From: a virus
DNA: 34,470 bases
Strand: one strand, 5' to 3'
Virus record (IMG/VR): IMGVR_UViG_3300033149_006333
Span: 1 to 34,470 of that record
The position numbers and the translations under genes were made by a program. Numbering within the stretch: position 1 is the first letter of the stretch; each line of letters starts with the position of its first letter. Shown here one piece after another: positions 6,235-12,476 of the stretch. The notes below the pieces were generated by a model. That model worked only from the letters and a program-made list of their open reading frames with translations, did not search any database and had not been told where the DNA came from.

Positions 6235-6485
6235 CAGAGATAGTTATATCGGTTGTCGGATCGCTTTTAGTTGCGCTTTATATCGCGCTTTTGCAGCAAC
6301 TGTTCACGGTCAAGCGGGAGATCACCAAGGTGAGGTTCTGGCTGTTCGGAAACGGGAATCCTTCGGAACCGACGGGCCCGCTCTTCTTCAGGCTCAAGGA
6401 GCTGTCGGAGCAACTGCGGGAACACTCGCGCAGGCTAGAGAGCATCGAGGAGGATCTCCGTGTCGCTCTCTCAAAGGGTAAGTAA
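6231..6485 (+). CDS. Small single-pass membrane protein with a coiled-coil tail
   Basis: This 84-residue protein has one hydrophobic span (residues 4-24, IVISVVGSLLVALYIALLQQL). A basic stretch and then a charged helix follow (KELSEQLREHSRRLESIEEDLR), likely coiled coil. Its size and topology resemble small phage membrane proteins such as holin accessory or hemolysin XhlA-like proteins. It is placed between two connector genes and coupled to the upstream gene by ATGA. It might anchor assembly to the membrane or act in lysis. No motif decides between these. Confidence 0.5.
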   Translation: MTEIVISVVGSLLVALYIALLQQLFTVKREITKVRFWLFGNGNPSEPTGPLFFRLKELSEQLREHSRRLESIEEDLRVALSKGK

Positions 6486-6489
6486 CGCG

Positions 6490-6524
6490 CTCCCACATTC
6501 TGGGAGACGCCTTCTTTCAAGGCG
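6490..6524 (+). promoter_or_regulatory. Two adjacent small stem-loops between genes
   Basis: CTCCCA (6490-6495) pairs with TGGGAG (6501-6506), and CGCCTT (6508-6513) pairs with AAGGCG (6519-6524). Both have five-base loops (CATTC and CTTTC). No U-tract follows. They lie in the 90-base gap before the gene at 6576 and could stabilise or space the message. Confidence 0.45.
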
Positions 6525-6575
6525 GTTGTCGGAAGCGTGTCCCATGACCTGATCGCTATTTCAGGAGGGCTTCTG

Positions 6576-6782
6576 ATGGCGGGAGATAGAGCGATCTATT
6601 TTCCGAAATCAGCCTTTACGAAACAGGACGGCGAGACTTCAGATCCGGAACCGGGGCCCGGCGATATTGTCGTCATCGACGGCGAGGAATGGGGCACGGA
6701 CCTCGGGGATGGCAAGACCCTGTGGAACCTGGATCCGACCGGAACCATGTTCACGGTCTACCTGAGGAGGAGAAGTGGCTAA
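6576..6782 (+). CDS. Small head-closure (stopper) candidate, 68 residues
   Basis: I place the start at the ATG at 6576, which follows CAGGAGGGC; the frame is open to 6537 but without a good start. The product is beta-rich and acidic (DPEPGPGDIVVIDGEEWG, then LWNLDPTGTMFTVYLRRR). That is the look of small head-closure or stopper proteins, which have an SH3-like barrel. It follows the adaptor and comes before an HK97 gp10-like gene, which is where a stopper is expected. It is shorter than usual family members (about 100 residues). Function is inferred mainly from order. Confidence 0.45.
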   Translation: MAGDRAIYFPKSAFTKQDGETSDPEPGPGDIVVIDGEEWGTDLGDGKTLWNLDPTGTMFTVYLRRRSG

Positions 6783-7230
6783 GATAGTCTGGAATCCCGG
6801 ACCCTTGCTCAGCGACATCAAGACGAAGGCTGCGCAAAAGATGTACCAGACGGTAACGATCCTGGTCAACGAATCGCGGAGACTCGTTCCCGTCCGGACG
6901 GGCTATCTCAAAGGCTCGTTGACTGCGGAAGTGACGGCGGACGGGAGGACTGGCTTCTACGGCAGCTTTCGGCCTTGGGCGGGTGAAAACCCAGTTGAGT
7001 ACGCAATCTATGTCGAGCTGGGATTAGGGCCGGGGCACAGAACGCCGAAGCCTTATCTCCGCCCGCCCTTGGAAACTCAAGTCTTTGTCAGAGGCTTGGC
7101 AGTCCGAAAGGAGGAGATCCTGCTCTTGGAGGAATTGAGCGAAGGGCAGGCACAGCTCATCTTAAAGAACGGAAAGACATTCGAGCTCGTGGACAAGTTC
7201 CGAGACGTCGTGAGGAGGCTGAATGGCTAG
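6775..7230 (+). CDS. HK97 gp10-like tail completion/neck protein
   Basis: The GTG at 6775 overlaps the previous gene by eight bases and follows GAGGAGAA. The 151-residue protein contains VPVRTGYLKGSL (about 40-51) and then YAIYVELGLG and KPYLRPPLE. These are the core blocks of HK97 gp10-like (tail-component) proteins that join the tail end to the neck. A 35-residue charged tail after the core is longer than average. The next gene starts inside its last codons. Confidence 0.75.
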   Translation: MAKIVWNPGPLLSDIKTKAAQKMYQTVTILVNESRRLVPVRTGYLKGSLTAEVTADGRTGFYGSFRPWAGENPVEYAIYVELGLGPGHRTPKPYLRPPLETQVFVRGLAVRKEEILLLEELSEGQAQLILKNGKTFELVDKFRDVVRRLNG

Positions 7231-7636
7231 TCTGGAGAAAGAATTGAAAGCTGCGATCTTTGACCTCCTAAAAAATGACACCGACGTGTCAAACATCGTA
7301 GGAACTAAGATCTTTGACACTCGAGTGCCACCAGGTCCTTCTCCTCCTTGGGTAAGGTACTATATCGTAGCCGAGACCGCACTGAATGACTTCGTGGAGG
7401 CTTCGCCTATAGGCTATCGCGTGCCGATCACGGTGGACTGCGCAGCCTCGGGCGAGGTTGCGGAAGACGCCGAGACGCTTGCCGAGCATGTTTTCGATGT
7501 GCTGGATGGAGCGTCCGGGATGACAGATAACTTCACCTGGAAAGCCAAAAGGACGGCGGTACGGAAGATCTACGACGATGAGACTGGAGTGTGGATCGTT
7601 TCGGGCGATTACTTAGTCTTAGTTTCTCCAAGCTGA
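7223..7636 (+). CDS. Tail terminator/completion protein (DUF3168-like)
   Basis: This 137-residue protein shows the DUF3168 pattern: an N-terminal helix ending LLKNDTDVSNIVGTKIFD, then TRVPPGPSPPWVRYYIV, then a VDCAASG/AETLAEHVFDVLDG helix. Such proteins cap the tail tube and join it to the head. It overlaps the upstream gene by eight bases. Its 3' end overlaps the oppositely oriented gene at 7609 by 28 bases. Confidence 0.7.
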   Translation: MASLEKELKAAIFDLLKNDTDVSNIVGTKIFDTRVPPGPSPPWVRYYIVAETALNDFVEASPIGYRVPITVDCAASGEVAEDAETLAEHVFDVLDGASGMTDNFTWKAKRTAVRKIYDDETGVWIVSGDYLVLVSPS

Positions 7637-7866
7637 AGCAACTCCCATACGAGAGAGCAAAGCCACGGTACATCTTCTCTGGCGTGGGCGATGAAAGTTA
7701 GATTCGCGTCGATCGTTTTCTCCCGTTCATCATATATCTGTTTGGCTTTTTCCGGGGAATCCGGCGCAAAGAGCACAGCGTTGTCCTCCTTGCGCCACGG
7801 TCCTGGCGAAGCAGCTTTTGCCCGGGCCTCGATTTGGAAGAGCCGCTCTAGAATCTGTTTGTTCAT
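7609..7866 (-). CDS. Ea22/Ead-like phage protein (copy 1), antisense insert in the tail module
   Basis: The start is the ATG at 7866, which has a strong site (GAAAGGAGG, read at 7879-7871); a GTG at 7881 is less likely. The 85-residue product has IEARAKAASPGPWR near the N-terminus and IAHAREDVPWLCSLVWELL near the C-terminus. This is the hallmark pattern of Ea22/Ead-like phage proteins, whose exact function is unknown. A second member is at 28725 with the same two blocks. A TATAAT box lies 21 bases upstream. Being an early-type gene with its own promoter and opposite strand inside the late operon, it looks like a later insertion. Confidence 0.65.
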   Translation of the reverse strand: MNKQILERLFQIEARAKAASPGPWRKEDNAVLFAPDSPEKAKQIYDEREKTIDANLTFIAHAREDVPWLCSLVWELLQLGETKTK

Positions 7867-7887
7867 GCAGCCTCCTTTCACACTGGT

Positions 7888-7893
7888 ATTATA
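7888..7893 (-). promoter_or_regulatory. -10 box (TATAAT) for the minus-strand Ea22-like gene
   Basis: ATTATA on the plus strand reads TATAAT on the minus strand. It is 21 bases before the start codon and followed by GAAAGGAGG. The -35 region is poor (AGTTCA at 17 bases), so this is supported mainly by position. Confidence 0.5.
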
Positions 7894-7945
7894 GCACGAT
7901 CTGGTCTTCTTGAACTGCCTTTTCTCTCCTGAGATAGTCTAGCGG

Positions 7946-7966
7946 AGGCTTCGGCCTCATTATAAA
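7946..7966 (+). promoter_or_regulatory. TTCG-capped hairpin and TATAAA before the tail tube gene
   Basis: GGAGGC-TTCG-GCCTC (around 7943-7959) forms a short stable hairpin with a UUCG tetraloop. It is followed by TATAAA (7961-7966) and the ribosome site AGGAGGTG for the ATG at 7986. No convincing -35 box or U-tract is present, so a terminator or promoter role is only possible. In the gap 7882-7985 I see only this and the minus-strand promoter. Confidence 0.35.
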
Positions 7967-7985
7967 CTAGGAGGTGTGAGGAACT

Positions 7986-8399
7986 ATGGCGATCACGAAG
8001 GGTTTTGATGGGTATATGATGGTCGGGGACACTGTCGTTGGAAGCATTAACCACTGGACTATCACTATCACCGCTGAGACCCTAGAAGTGTCTGCGTTTA
8101 ACCCGACGGCGAGCACGACCTGGGAAAAGCGGGCGCGAAAGTACGTCCCCGGCGCGATCGGCTGGACCGCCACGTTTGACGGGTTCTTGGATTGCACGGA
8201 CTCCGGCCAGCAAGCGATCAAGGACGCCGTGGCGGAAGGTACCGAGGTCTCGCTGTACTTCCACTTGGACGGCGACAAGTACTACGCCGGGAAGGGCCTT
8301 CTCACTTCGGAGAACCCAGATGTGGCGTGGGATGGCGTGGCCACCGTCAGTTGGGACGTGCAAGGGACCGACGCTCTGGTCAAGTACGGTTGGGACTGA
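7986..8399 (+). CDS. Major tail tube protein
   Basis: This 137-residue beta-rich protein starts MAITKGFDGYMMVGDTVVGS and has WTITITAETLEVSAFNP and FDGFLDCTDSGQQAIKDAVAEG. This is the usual pattern of phage tail tube proteins of the TP901-1/lambda gpV fold, which stack as hexamers around the tape measure protein. A strong ribosome site (AGGAGGTG) about ten bases upstream suggests high expression. The position after the tail terminator fits. In most phages the chaperone genes come next; here about 2.4 kb of other genes intervene. Confidence 0.75.
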   Translation: MAITKGFDGYMMVGDTVVGSINHWTITITAETLEVSAFNPTASTTWEKRARKYVPGAIGWTATFDGFLDCTDSGQQAIKDAVAEGTEVSLYFHLDGDKYYAGKGLLTSENPDVAWDGVATVSWDVQGTDALVKYGWD

Positions 8400-8419
8400 T
8401 GGCCAGATAGTGGTATAAT
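8391..8419 (+). promoter_or_regulatory. Promoter TTGGGA-17-TATAAT at the tail tube gene end
   Basis: TTGGGA (8391-8396), a 17-base spacer and perfect TATAAT (8414-8419) overlap the stop of the tail tube gene. Transcription would begin near 8426 and meet a strong hairpin about 50 bases later, so it would make a short RNA. Confidence 0.55.
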
Positions 8420-8425
8420 AATGCT

Positions 8426-8506
8426 GGCAGGCGCCTGGGCCCAACGCTCCAGCTTCTGCCTCCTTTCCAGCAGGCGCGACCTCTTGCAGGTCGCGCCTTG
8501 TTGTAT
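8426..8506 (+). ncRNA. Candidate small RNA of about 80 bases
   Basis: The limits are set by the promoter at 8391-8419 and the hairpin ending at 8498. The predicted RNA has a palindromic CAGGCGCCTG near its 5' end, a single-stranded candidate stretch CTGCCTCCTTTCC, and the terminal GC-rich stem. CTGCCTCCTTTC is the reverse complement of GAAAGGAGGCAG, the ribosome site at the 31177 start, and pairs over 8-11 bases with other minus-operon ribosome sites. A 34-codon frame from 8421 is not convincing. Existence and role are both inferred. Confidence 0.35.
8472..8506 (+). terminator. GC-rich hairpin followed by a weak T-rich run
   Basis: AGGCGCGACCT (8472-8482) pairs over 11 bases with AGGTCGCGCCT (8488-8498), with loop CTTGC, followed by TGTTGT. 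The stem is strong but the U-tract is interrupted, so termination may be partial. Confidence 0.6.
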
Positions 8507-8507
8507 G

Positions 8508-8513
8508 TATAAT
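8508..8513 (+). promoter_or_regulatory. -10 box for a leaderless epimerase message
   Basis: TATAAT (8508-8513) lies seven bases before the ATG at 8521, so transcription would start at or next to the start codon. A weak -35 (TTGCAG, 8484-8489, 18-base spacer) lies in the terminator hairpin. There is no ribosome site before 8521. Confidence 0.5.
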
Positions 8514-8520
8514 GGCTGAG

Positions 8521-9621
8521 ATGCTAGCTGTAGTGATGGGGACGCGTCCTGAGGTGATCAAGTTGGCTCCCGTAGTGTGGGAGCTTGAGCGGAGAGAGGT
8601 TCCGTACGAGGTATGGGCGATCACGCCGTATTATTTCGAACTCCTAGACATAGCGCTGAGGGGATTCGGCATCGAACCGGATTACTGGGTCGAGGTCCCG
8701 CACCCTGATCTGTCGCTGCTGAGCTTTTCGCGGGAGACTCTCGGTCGGCTGGAGCTTCTGTTCAAAGCGAGAAGTCCCTGGGCGGTGATAGTGCAAGGCG
8801 ACACCATCACGGCTTGGCTGGGAGCTTATATCGCGTTCCTTCGCAAAGTGCCCGTCTTCCACGTGGAAGCGGGAGTGAGATCGCTCAACTTAGCAGAACC
8901 ATACCCTGAGGAGGCTTTGCGCCGCTGGATAGACGAGGTCGCGGAGATAAAGTTCTGCCCGACTAACCAGACCTGGATCAATCTATGGAATGAGCGGTTG
9001 GAGCACCACAGCTACCTTGTGGGGAATACGGGCATCGATGCCCTGAAGTGGGCGCGAGAAGAACTGGGTCCAACACCAGATAAGCACCTTAAAATTGAGA
9101 TTGATCTCCATCGGCGGGAACATTGGAGCGAGATCCCTTCTATCATGCAGGCGCTGTCCGATCTGGCACGGGACTTTCCACGTTGGCGATTCTGTTTTGT
9201 GCTCCATCCGGCTGTGATTCCTGGCCTGCCTAGTGAAGCGCCTGCGAATTGCAAATTCTTAGAGCCGTTATCGTACACGAACTTCTGCCAACTCCTTCGC
9301 GAGAGCCAGTTCTGCATCACAGACTCGGGCGGAGTCCAGGAAGAAGCCGCTTACCTCGGGATCCCTTGCCTCGTGGCTCGGGATCATTGCGATAGGCCTG
9401 AGTCAATTAATGAAGGTATAGCGATCCAGGTTGGGAGCGACCCGAGGGACATCGTGAGAGCCGCCGAAAGGTTGATCAGGAACGAAGCGTTGAGGAAAAA
9501 GATGGCAAGGCCATCCAAAGTCTTTGGAGACGGGACCGCTGCGAGAAAGATAGGCGAGATCCTGGAAGCGTGGGTGAAAGACTACGGGAAGGGAGTGGTG
9601 AAACGTGGACAAAGTGGCTAA
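8521..9621 (+). CDS. UDP-N-acetylglucosamine 2-epimerase (WecB-like)
   Basis: I choose the ATG at 8521, because family members begin right before the VMGTRPE motif (residues 5-11); an ATG at 8512 adds three residues. The 366-residue GT-B-fold protein has QGDT (92-95), HVEAGVRS (114-121), a HRRE motif near 208, DSGGVQEE (278-285) and DRPE (301-304). All are expected for UDP-GlcNAc 2-epimerases, which make UDP-ManNAc. Length is normal for the family. It starts a small sugar module with the glycosyltransferase at 9805, set between tail tube and chaperone genes. The product may modify the virion or the host envelope glycan. Confidence 0.85.
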   Translation: MLAVVMGTRPEVIKLAPVVWELERREVPYEVWAITPYYFELLDIALRGFGIEPDYWVEVPHPDLSLLSFSRETLGRLELLFKARSPWAVIVQGDTITAWLGAYIAFLRKVPVFHVEAGVRSLNLAEPYPEEALRRWIDEVAEIKFCPTNQTWINLWNERLEHHSYLVGNTGIDALKWAREELGPTPDKHLKIEIDLHRREHWSEIPSIMQALSDLARDFPRWRFCFVLHPAVIPGLPSEAPANCKFLEPLSYTNFCQLLRESQFCITDSGGVQEEAAYLGIPCLVARDHCDRPESINEGIAIQVGSDPRDIVRAAERLIRNEALRKKMARPSKVFGDGTAARKIGEILEAWVKDYGKGVVKRGQSG

Positions 9622-9808
9622 AGCAGGTCCGATCGTGCTTTTGCGTGAACAGACACCGGAAGGTCCGGTCCTCAATTTCATCGTTCTTTCGGGAGGTCGG
9701 GTCCTCCAAGTCTTCTCGCTCCATCAACGTCACTTAGTTGGTCATCGGAGCGCGATCGAGCTCCTTTCGGAGTTTGTGGAAGAATTGAAAGAGAAGGAGG
9801 AAGTGTGA
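9605..9808 (+). CDS. Hypothetical 67-residue protein in the sugar module
   Basis: The GTG at 9605 overlaps the epimerase end and follows GGGAGTGGTGAA. The short protein has a beta-like core (GPIVLLREQ, NFIVLSGGRVLQVF) and a C-terminal acidic helix (ELLSEFVEELKEKEE). There is no membrane or metal motif and the family is not recognised. It overlaps the glycosyltransferase start by four bases (GTGA), so the three genes form one translationally coupled unit. Confidence 0.5.
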   Translation: MDKVAKAGPIVLLREQTPEGPVLNFIVLSGGRVLQVFSLHQRHLVGHRSAIELLSEFVEELKEKEEV

Positions 9809-10869
9809 GGCTTTGCTTCGGCATCGCGACGCACTCATCGCTGCTCGAGCCTCGGATGGGCTCGGAGCGGGCGATCATGGGAGCAGCAAAGGCGCTCGCG
9901 AAACGGGGACACAAAGTGGACATCGTGCCCCTTTTGCATGACGCGCCCAAAGAAGGCTACGATATCTATCATTGGTGGAACGCGGGAGGCCCCAAAGGGC
10001 CTCTCCTTGCGTTTGCTCGCTTCGCTCATGAGCATGGGAGACCTTGTGTCTGCACTCCGATCTACTGGCCACCTACGCCCGGATTCTATTGCCTGTTAGC
10101 CGAATGGCATGGGGAGGAAGGGGCTCGAAAGTTCCTACAAGGAATCGCGGTTTACAACTCGTCTCTGGCCAAGGCCATAGCAGAGACGGACTTTATGTGT
10201 CCCAACTCGGAACGCGAGGGCGATCTCGTCCGGGCCTTGGTCCGTTCCGTAGGAAGAGAGCCTCCTCCTGGCGAATGGGTGCCTAACGCCGTGGACCTCG
10301 ATGAGATCGAGTCAGTCGAACCGACTCCGTGGGAGGAGAGGGACCTGATCGCTTGTGTTGCTCGGCTGGAGCCAGCCAAAGGCCAGCACCGCCTGGCCCG
10401 AGCGTTCCTAGCGTTTAGAGAAGAGCACTCCGAAGCCGGTCTGGTTCTGGCGGGCGAGATGCAGGATGGCTATCTCTGTCGTTATAAGGATGCCTTTTAT
10501 CAGGAGGGGATAAATCTTCCTGGCTTGCTCACGCCTTCCAAGGTTATGGTCCTGCTCGCCAACGCGAGAATCCATGCCATGCTGTCCATGCACGATACTC
10601 CGGGTCTATCGCATCTGGAGGCCGCGGCTCTCGGTTGCAGGTTGGTGGTCTCGCTCCCTGACTACGGAACGTTCCGGGACTACTGGCCCAAGGAATGGCT
10701 GGTAGAAGTCGATCCGCTCGATGAGGGCTCGGTTTACGAAGGCCTGGAGCGAGCTTGGGAAGAGCCTCCGCCGAAAGAGATGGTCACCTTTACCAGAGAG
10801 CGCTATAATTATGATGTGGTTGCGGAGAAACTGGAGAGGATCTATGATCGGTTACTTGGAGGTGAGTGA
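9805..10869 (+). CDS. Glycosyltransferase, family 4-like (GT-B fold)
   Basis: The start is a GTG at 9805 after AAGGAGGAA. The 354-residue protein has the GT-B layout. The N-terminal domain holds the glycine-poor RMGSERAIMGAAKALAKRGH helix, WVPNAVDLD marks the domain hinge, and LIACVARLEPAKGQH opens the C-terminal nucleotide-sugar domain. The EX7E motif appears as DTPGLSHLE, with Asp in place of the first Glu. It should transfer a sugar from a nucleotide donor, perhaps ManNAc or GlcNAc made available by the epimerase two genes upstream. The target could be a tail protein or host surface glycan. The family call is strong, the substrate unknown. Confidence 0.75.
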   Translation: MRLCFGIATHSSLLEPRMGSERAIMGAAKALAKRGHKVDIVPLLHDAPKEGYDIYHWWNAGGPKGPLLAFARFAHEHGRPCVCTPIYWPPTPGFYCLLAEWHGEEGARKFLQGIAVYNSSLAKAIAETDFMCPNSEREGDLVRALVRSVGREPPPGEWVPNAVDLDEIESVEPTPWEERDLIACVARLEPAKGQHRLARAFLAFREEHSEAGLVLAGEMQDGYLCRYKDAFYQEGINLPGLLTPSKVMVLLANARIHAMLSMHDTPGLSHLEAAALGCRLVVSLPDYGTFRDYWPKEWLVEVDPLDEGSVYEGLERAWEEPPPKEMVTFTRERYNYDVVAEKLERIYDRLLGGE

Positions 10870-11261
10870 TGGCAGTAAAAGATCCTGAGGTTGCCGCCGC
10901 TCTGGAGCGAGCTCGGCAAACCTATAAGACGTTCCAGGTCGGGGAGGCCAGGCTTAAGTTCGGTCGCTTGACGCTTGAGGACAATATCGCCATTAAGGAT
11001 GAGACGGGGTTTGACCTATTCGGAGAGTCCCTGGCCGCTGGAGAAAGCGGGGCACCAAATGTTGCTCTGAGACTTTCTCCCCAGGTCCAGCTTGCGGTTT
11101 TGTTCCGTTCTTTAAGGCGCTGCTATCCTGATATGACGAAACAGGAAGTGTCGGAACTTTCAACTCTCATGCCGCTGAACGATATACTACGCATCATCGT
11201 TTGGGCCCTGACCGGAACCGAGCCTCCGCCTCTAGAGGAGACAGAGGGAAAAGGGACGTAG
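10869..11261 (+). CDS. Tail assembly chaperone, short form (gpG-like)
   Basis: The ATG at 10869 follows GGAGGTGAGTG and overlaps the upstream stop. The 130-residue product has an N-terminal charged helix, a VALRLSPQVQLAVLFRSLRRCYPDM segment and LSTLMPLNDILRIIVWALTG. This fits gpG-type tail chaperones, which coat the tape measure protein during tail assembly. A slippery heptamer in its last codons allows -1 frameshifting into the gpT-like extension that ends at 11509. It lies directly before the two regulators and the tape measure gene, as in lambda except for the insertion. Confidence 0.75.
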   Translation: MAVKDPEVAAALERARQTYKTFQVGEARLKFGRLTLEDNIAIKDETGFDLFGESLAAGESGAPNVALRLSPQVQLAVLFRSLRRCYPDMTKQEVSELSTLMPLNDILRIIVWALTGTEPPPLEETEGKGT

Positions 11262-11509
11262 CGCCTCCTCCCCGGAGGCGAGGCATTCCGGTCCTTCGCT
11301 GGGATGTTTGGGCACCACTGATCCTCCACGCTTATCCCGGCTATCGGGCGGAGCACTTGTTGCGAGCAAACCTGTCTGAGCTAATGTTGTTGCTCGGCGG
11401 CTTAGGATGGGTGGAAAAATGGGAACTTCTCAAGGAGCCTATGATTGACAAGCAGACAAGGCGCAGGCTAAAGATTCCTGGGATCATTGATTACTACTAT
11501 CCGCGATAA
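10869..11509 (+). CDS. Tail assembly chaperone, -1 frameshift fusion (gpGT-like)
   Basis: Ribosomes that slip one base back at GGGAAAA (11246-11252) leave the gpG-like frame after the Gly-Lys codons and continue as RDVAPPPRRRGIPVLRWDVW in the frame that runs to 11509. The fusion is about 213 residues. The extension has AYPGYRAEHLLRANLSELMLLL and ends KIPGIIDYYYPR. In lambda and many siphoviruses the fusion form recruits the tail tube protein to the tape measure protein and is made at a few percent of the short form. Slip site, spacing, hairpin and downstream frame all agree. Confidence 0.75.
11246..11280 (+). promoter_or_regulatory. Programmed -1 ribosomal frameshift signal
   Basis: The heptamer G_GGA_AAA (11246-11252) is in the X_XXY_YYZ register of the gpG-like frame. 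Nine bases downstream a perfect 7-bp stem forms, CGCCTCC (11262-11268) with GGAGGCG (11274-11280), loop TCCCC. The zero-frame stop TAG lies between. Lambda G-T uses the closely related GGGAAAG. Confidence 0.8.
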
Positions 11510-11530
11510 CGGAGCATAGTCAATTCAGAG

Positions 11531-11559
11531 TTGACATAGGAATTGCTGACAGTTATAAT
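11531..11559 (+). promoter_or_regulatory. Consensus sigma-70 promoter, TTGACA-17-TATAAT
   Basis: Both hexamers are perfect (11531-11536 and 11554-11559) with a 17-base spacer. The regulator ATG is at 11569, only nine bases after the -10 box, so the message should be leaderless or nearly so. GTCAA (11520-11524) and TTGAC (11531-11535) form a short dyad over the -35 box, a possible operator. Confidence 0.8.
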
Positions 11560-11568
11560 AAGAGCGAG

Positions 11569-12063
11569 ATGGCCTTGAACATGGAGCAGCGAATGGGGCT
11601 GCGGGAAGCAGCCCAGATCACGGGAGTGCCTATTCCTACGCTCAGCTACTGGGTCACAACCGGAATCATTCGCCCCAAGGAGGCAAGGGGGGAAGGGCGA
11701 GGCAGGCGATACGTCTTCTCCCTGTTGAACCTGATCGAGATTCTCACGGTGGCCAGGTTGCGAAAACGGGGCCTGCCTATGCATAAACTGCGGAAAGTGA
11801 CAGAGATACTGGAACAGCGAGTTGATGTGTCTCGCCCCTTGGCCATGCTGACCCTGGTGACCGACGGGCAGGACTTGTTCGAGATAGTGGAAGGGGAAGG
11901 GGAGCTGGCCAGAGTGGTCCGTTGTCACGACGGCCAGGGGGTGTTCGCGATAGCGCTGGACGAGATTTACCAAGAGGTGAAGAGGGAATGGACGAGGCAG
12001 CTGGGCATCTTATCTAGGGCTAGGACTCTCGCGAAGAGAAGAGATTCAAGGGGCCGTTGCTAG
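11569..12063 (+). CDS. MerR-like transcriptional regulator
   Basis: This 164-residue protein starts with a winged-helix HTH: LREAAQITGVPIPTLSYWVTTGIIRP (about 11-36). It is followed by RRYVFSLLNLIEILTVARLRKRGLPMHKL, which is the MerR-type DNA-binding and linker pattern. A beta-rich C-terminal part (TLVTDGQDLFEIVEGEGEL) and a basic tail follow. No Cys-based metal site is seen. The consensus promoter and lack of a ribosome site suggest a leaderless message expressed apart from the late operon. It lies between the chaperone and tape measure genes, convergent with an ArsR-like gene whose end overlaps its own. A lysogeny, immunity or late-gene switch role is possible. Confidence 0.7.
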   Translation: MALNMEQRMGLREAAQITGVPIPTLSYWVTTGIIRPKEARGEGRGRRYVFSLLNLIEILTVARLRKRGLPMHKLRKVTEILEQRVDVSRPLAMLTLVTDGQDLFEIVEGEGELARVVRCHDGQGVFAIALDEIYQEVKREWTRQLGILSRARTLAKRRDSRGRC

Positions 12064-12371
12064 TTCTAATCCTCTCTCTATGTCGCGTGGAAAGCTCTGA
12101 ACTACATATTCTCCGAACCTGGTGATGGCGTAGAAGCAGTAATATGGGTCTGATTTGCCAAAGACGCATTCTTCAAACCCGGAAAGGCAGCTTTGATCTC
12201 GGAAAAAGAAGACCACCTTTTCGCTGGGTTTTGAACCAGAAGATCGAGAATGTCCCTCCTTAGTTGATTATTAAGTGCTTCCAGTACTTTCGGATAAAGA
12301 TATCGGGCCTGTTTCTTTATCTGCTCGTCGGGTATGCCTGGCATTTCGCTCCTTCCAGCAGCGTTCGCCAA
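12046..12371 (-). CDS. ArsR-like winged-helix regulator, frame broken near 12140-12165
   Basis: A TTG at 12371 follows AAAGGAGGTC; an ATG at 12341 with GAAGGAGC is the alternative. The first frame has a winged-helix pattern: VLEALNNQLRRDILDLLVQNP, then FSEIKAAFPGLKNASLANQ as the recognition part. It then turns senseless and stops at 12102. Another frame continues with SDPYYCFYAITRFGEYVV, the expected wing and dimer helix, and ends at 12046 inside the MerR-like gene's 3' end. Compared with normal ArsR-like proteins a dozen or so residues also seem missing. It is a repressor-type protein in origin, but this copy may be inactive or misread. Confidence 0.5.
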
Positions 12372-12393
12372 TCCAAGACCTCCTTTCGTCTTT

Positions 12394-12422
12394 AATATAC
12401 GATACTTAGCTTACTCTATCAA
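12394..12422 (-). promoter_or_regulatory. Sigma-70 promoter for the ArsR-like gene, TTGATA-17-TATATT
   Basis: On the minus strand TTGATA (12422-12417), a 17-base spacer and TATATT (12399-12394) lie just upstream of AAAGGAGG and the TTG start at 12371. The region 12372-12476 otherwise holds only the start signals of the divergent tape measure gene. Confidence 0.65.
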
Positions 12423-12476
12423 GCGGCCTGAAAATTCTTGAGCCGGTCTTGTTTTCTCCTTTAAGCTGGCCTTGCA

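Noticed and set aside
8421-8524. 34-codon ORF from the ATG just after TATAAT
   Set aside because: The ATG lies before the expected transcript start, there is no ribosome site, and the frame runs through the terminator hairpin.
10800-10812. TATAAT inside the glycosyltransferase gene as a promoter
   Set aside because: No -35 box at the right distance, and it is within coding sequence; likely chance.
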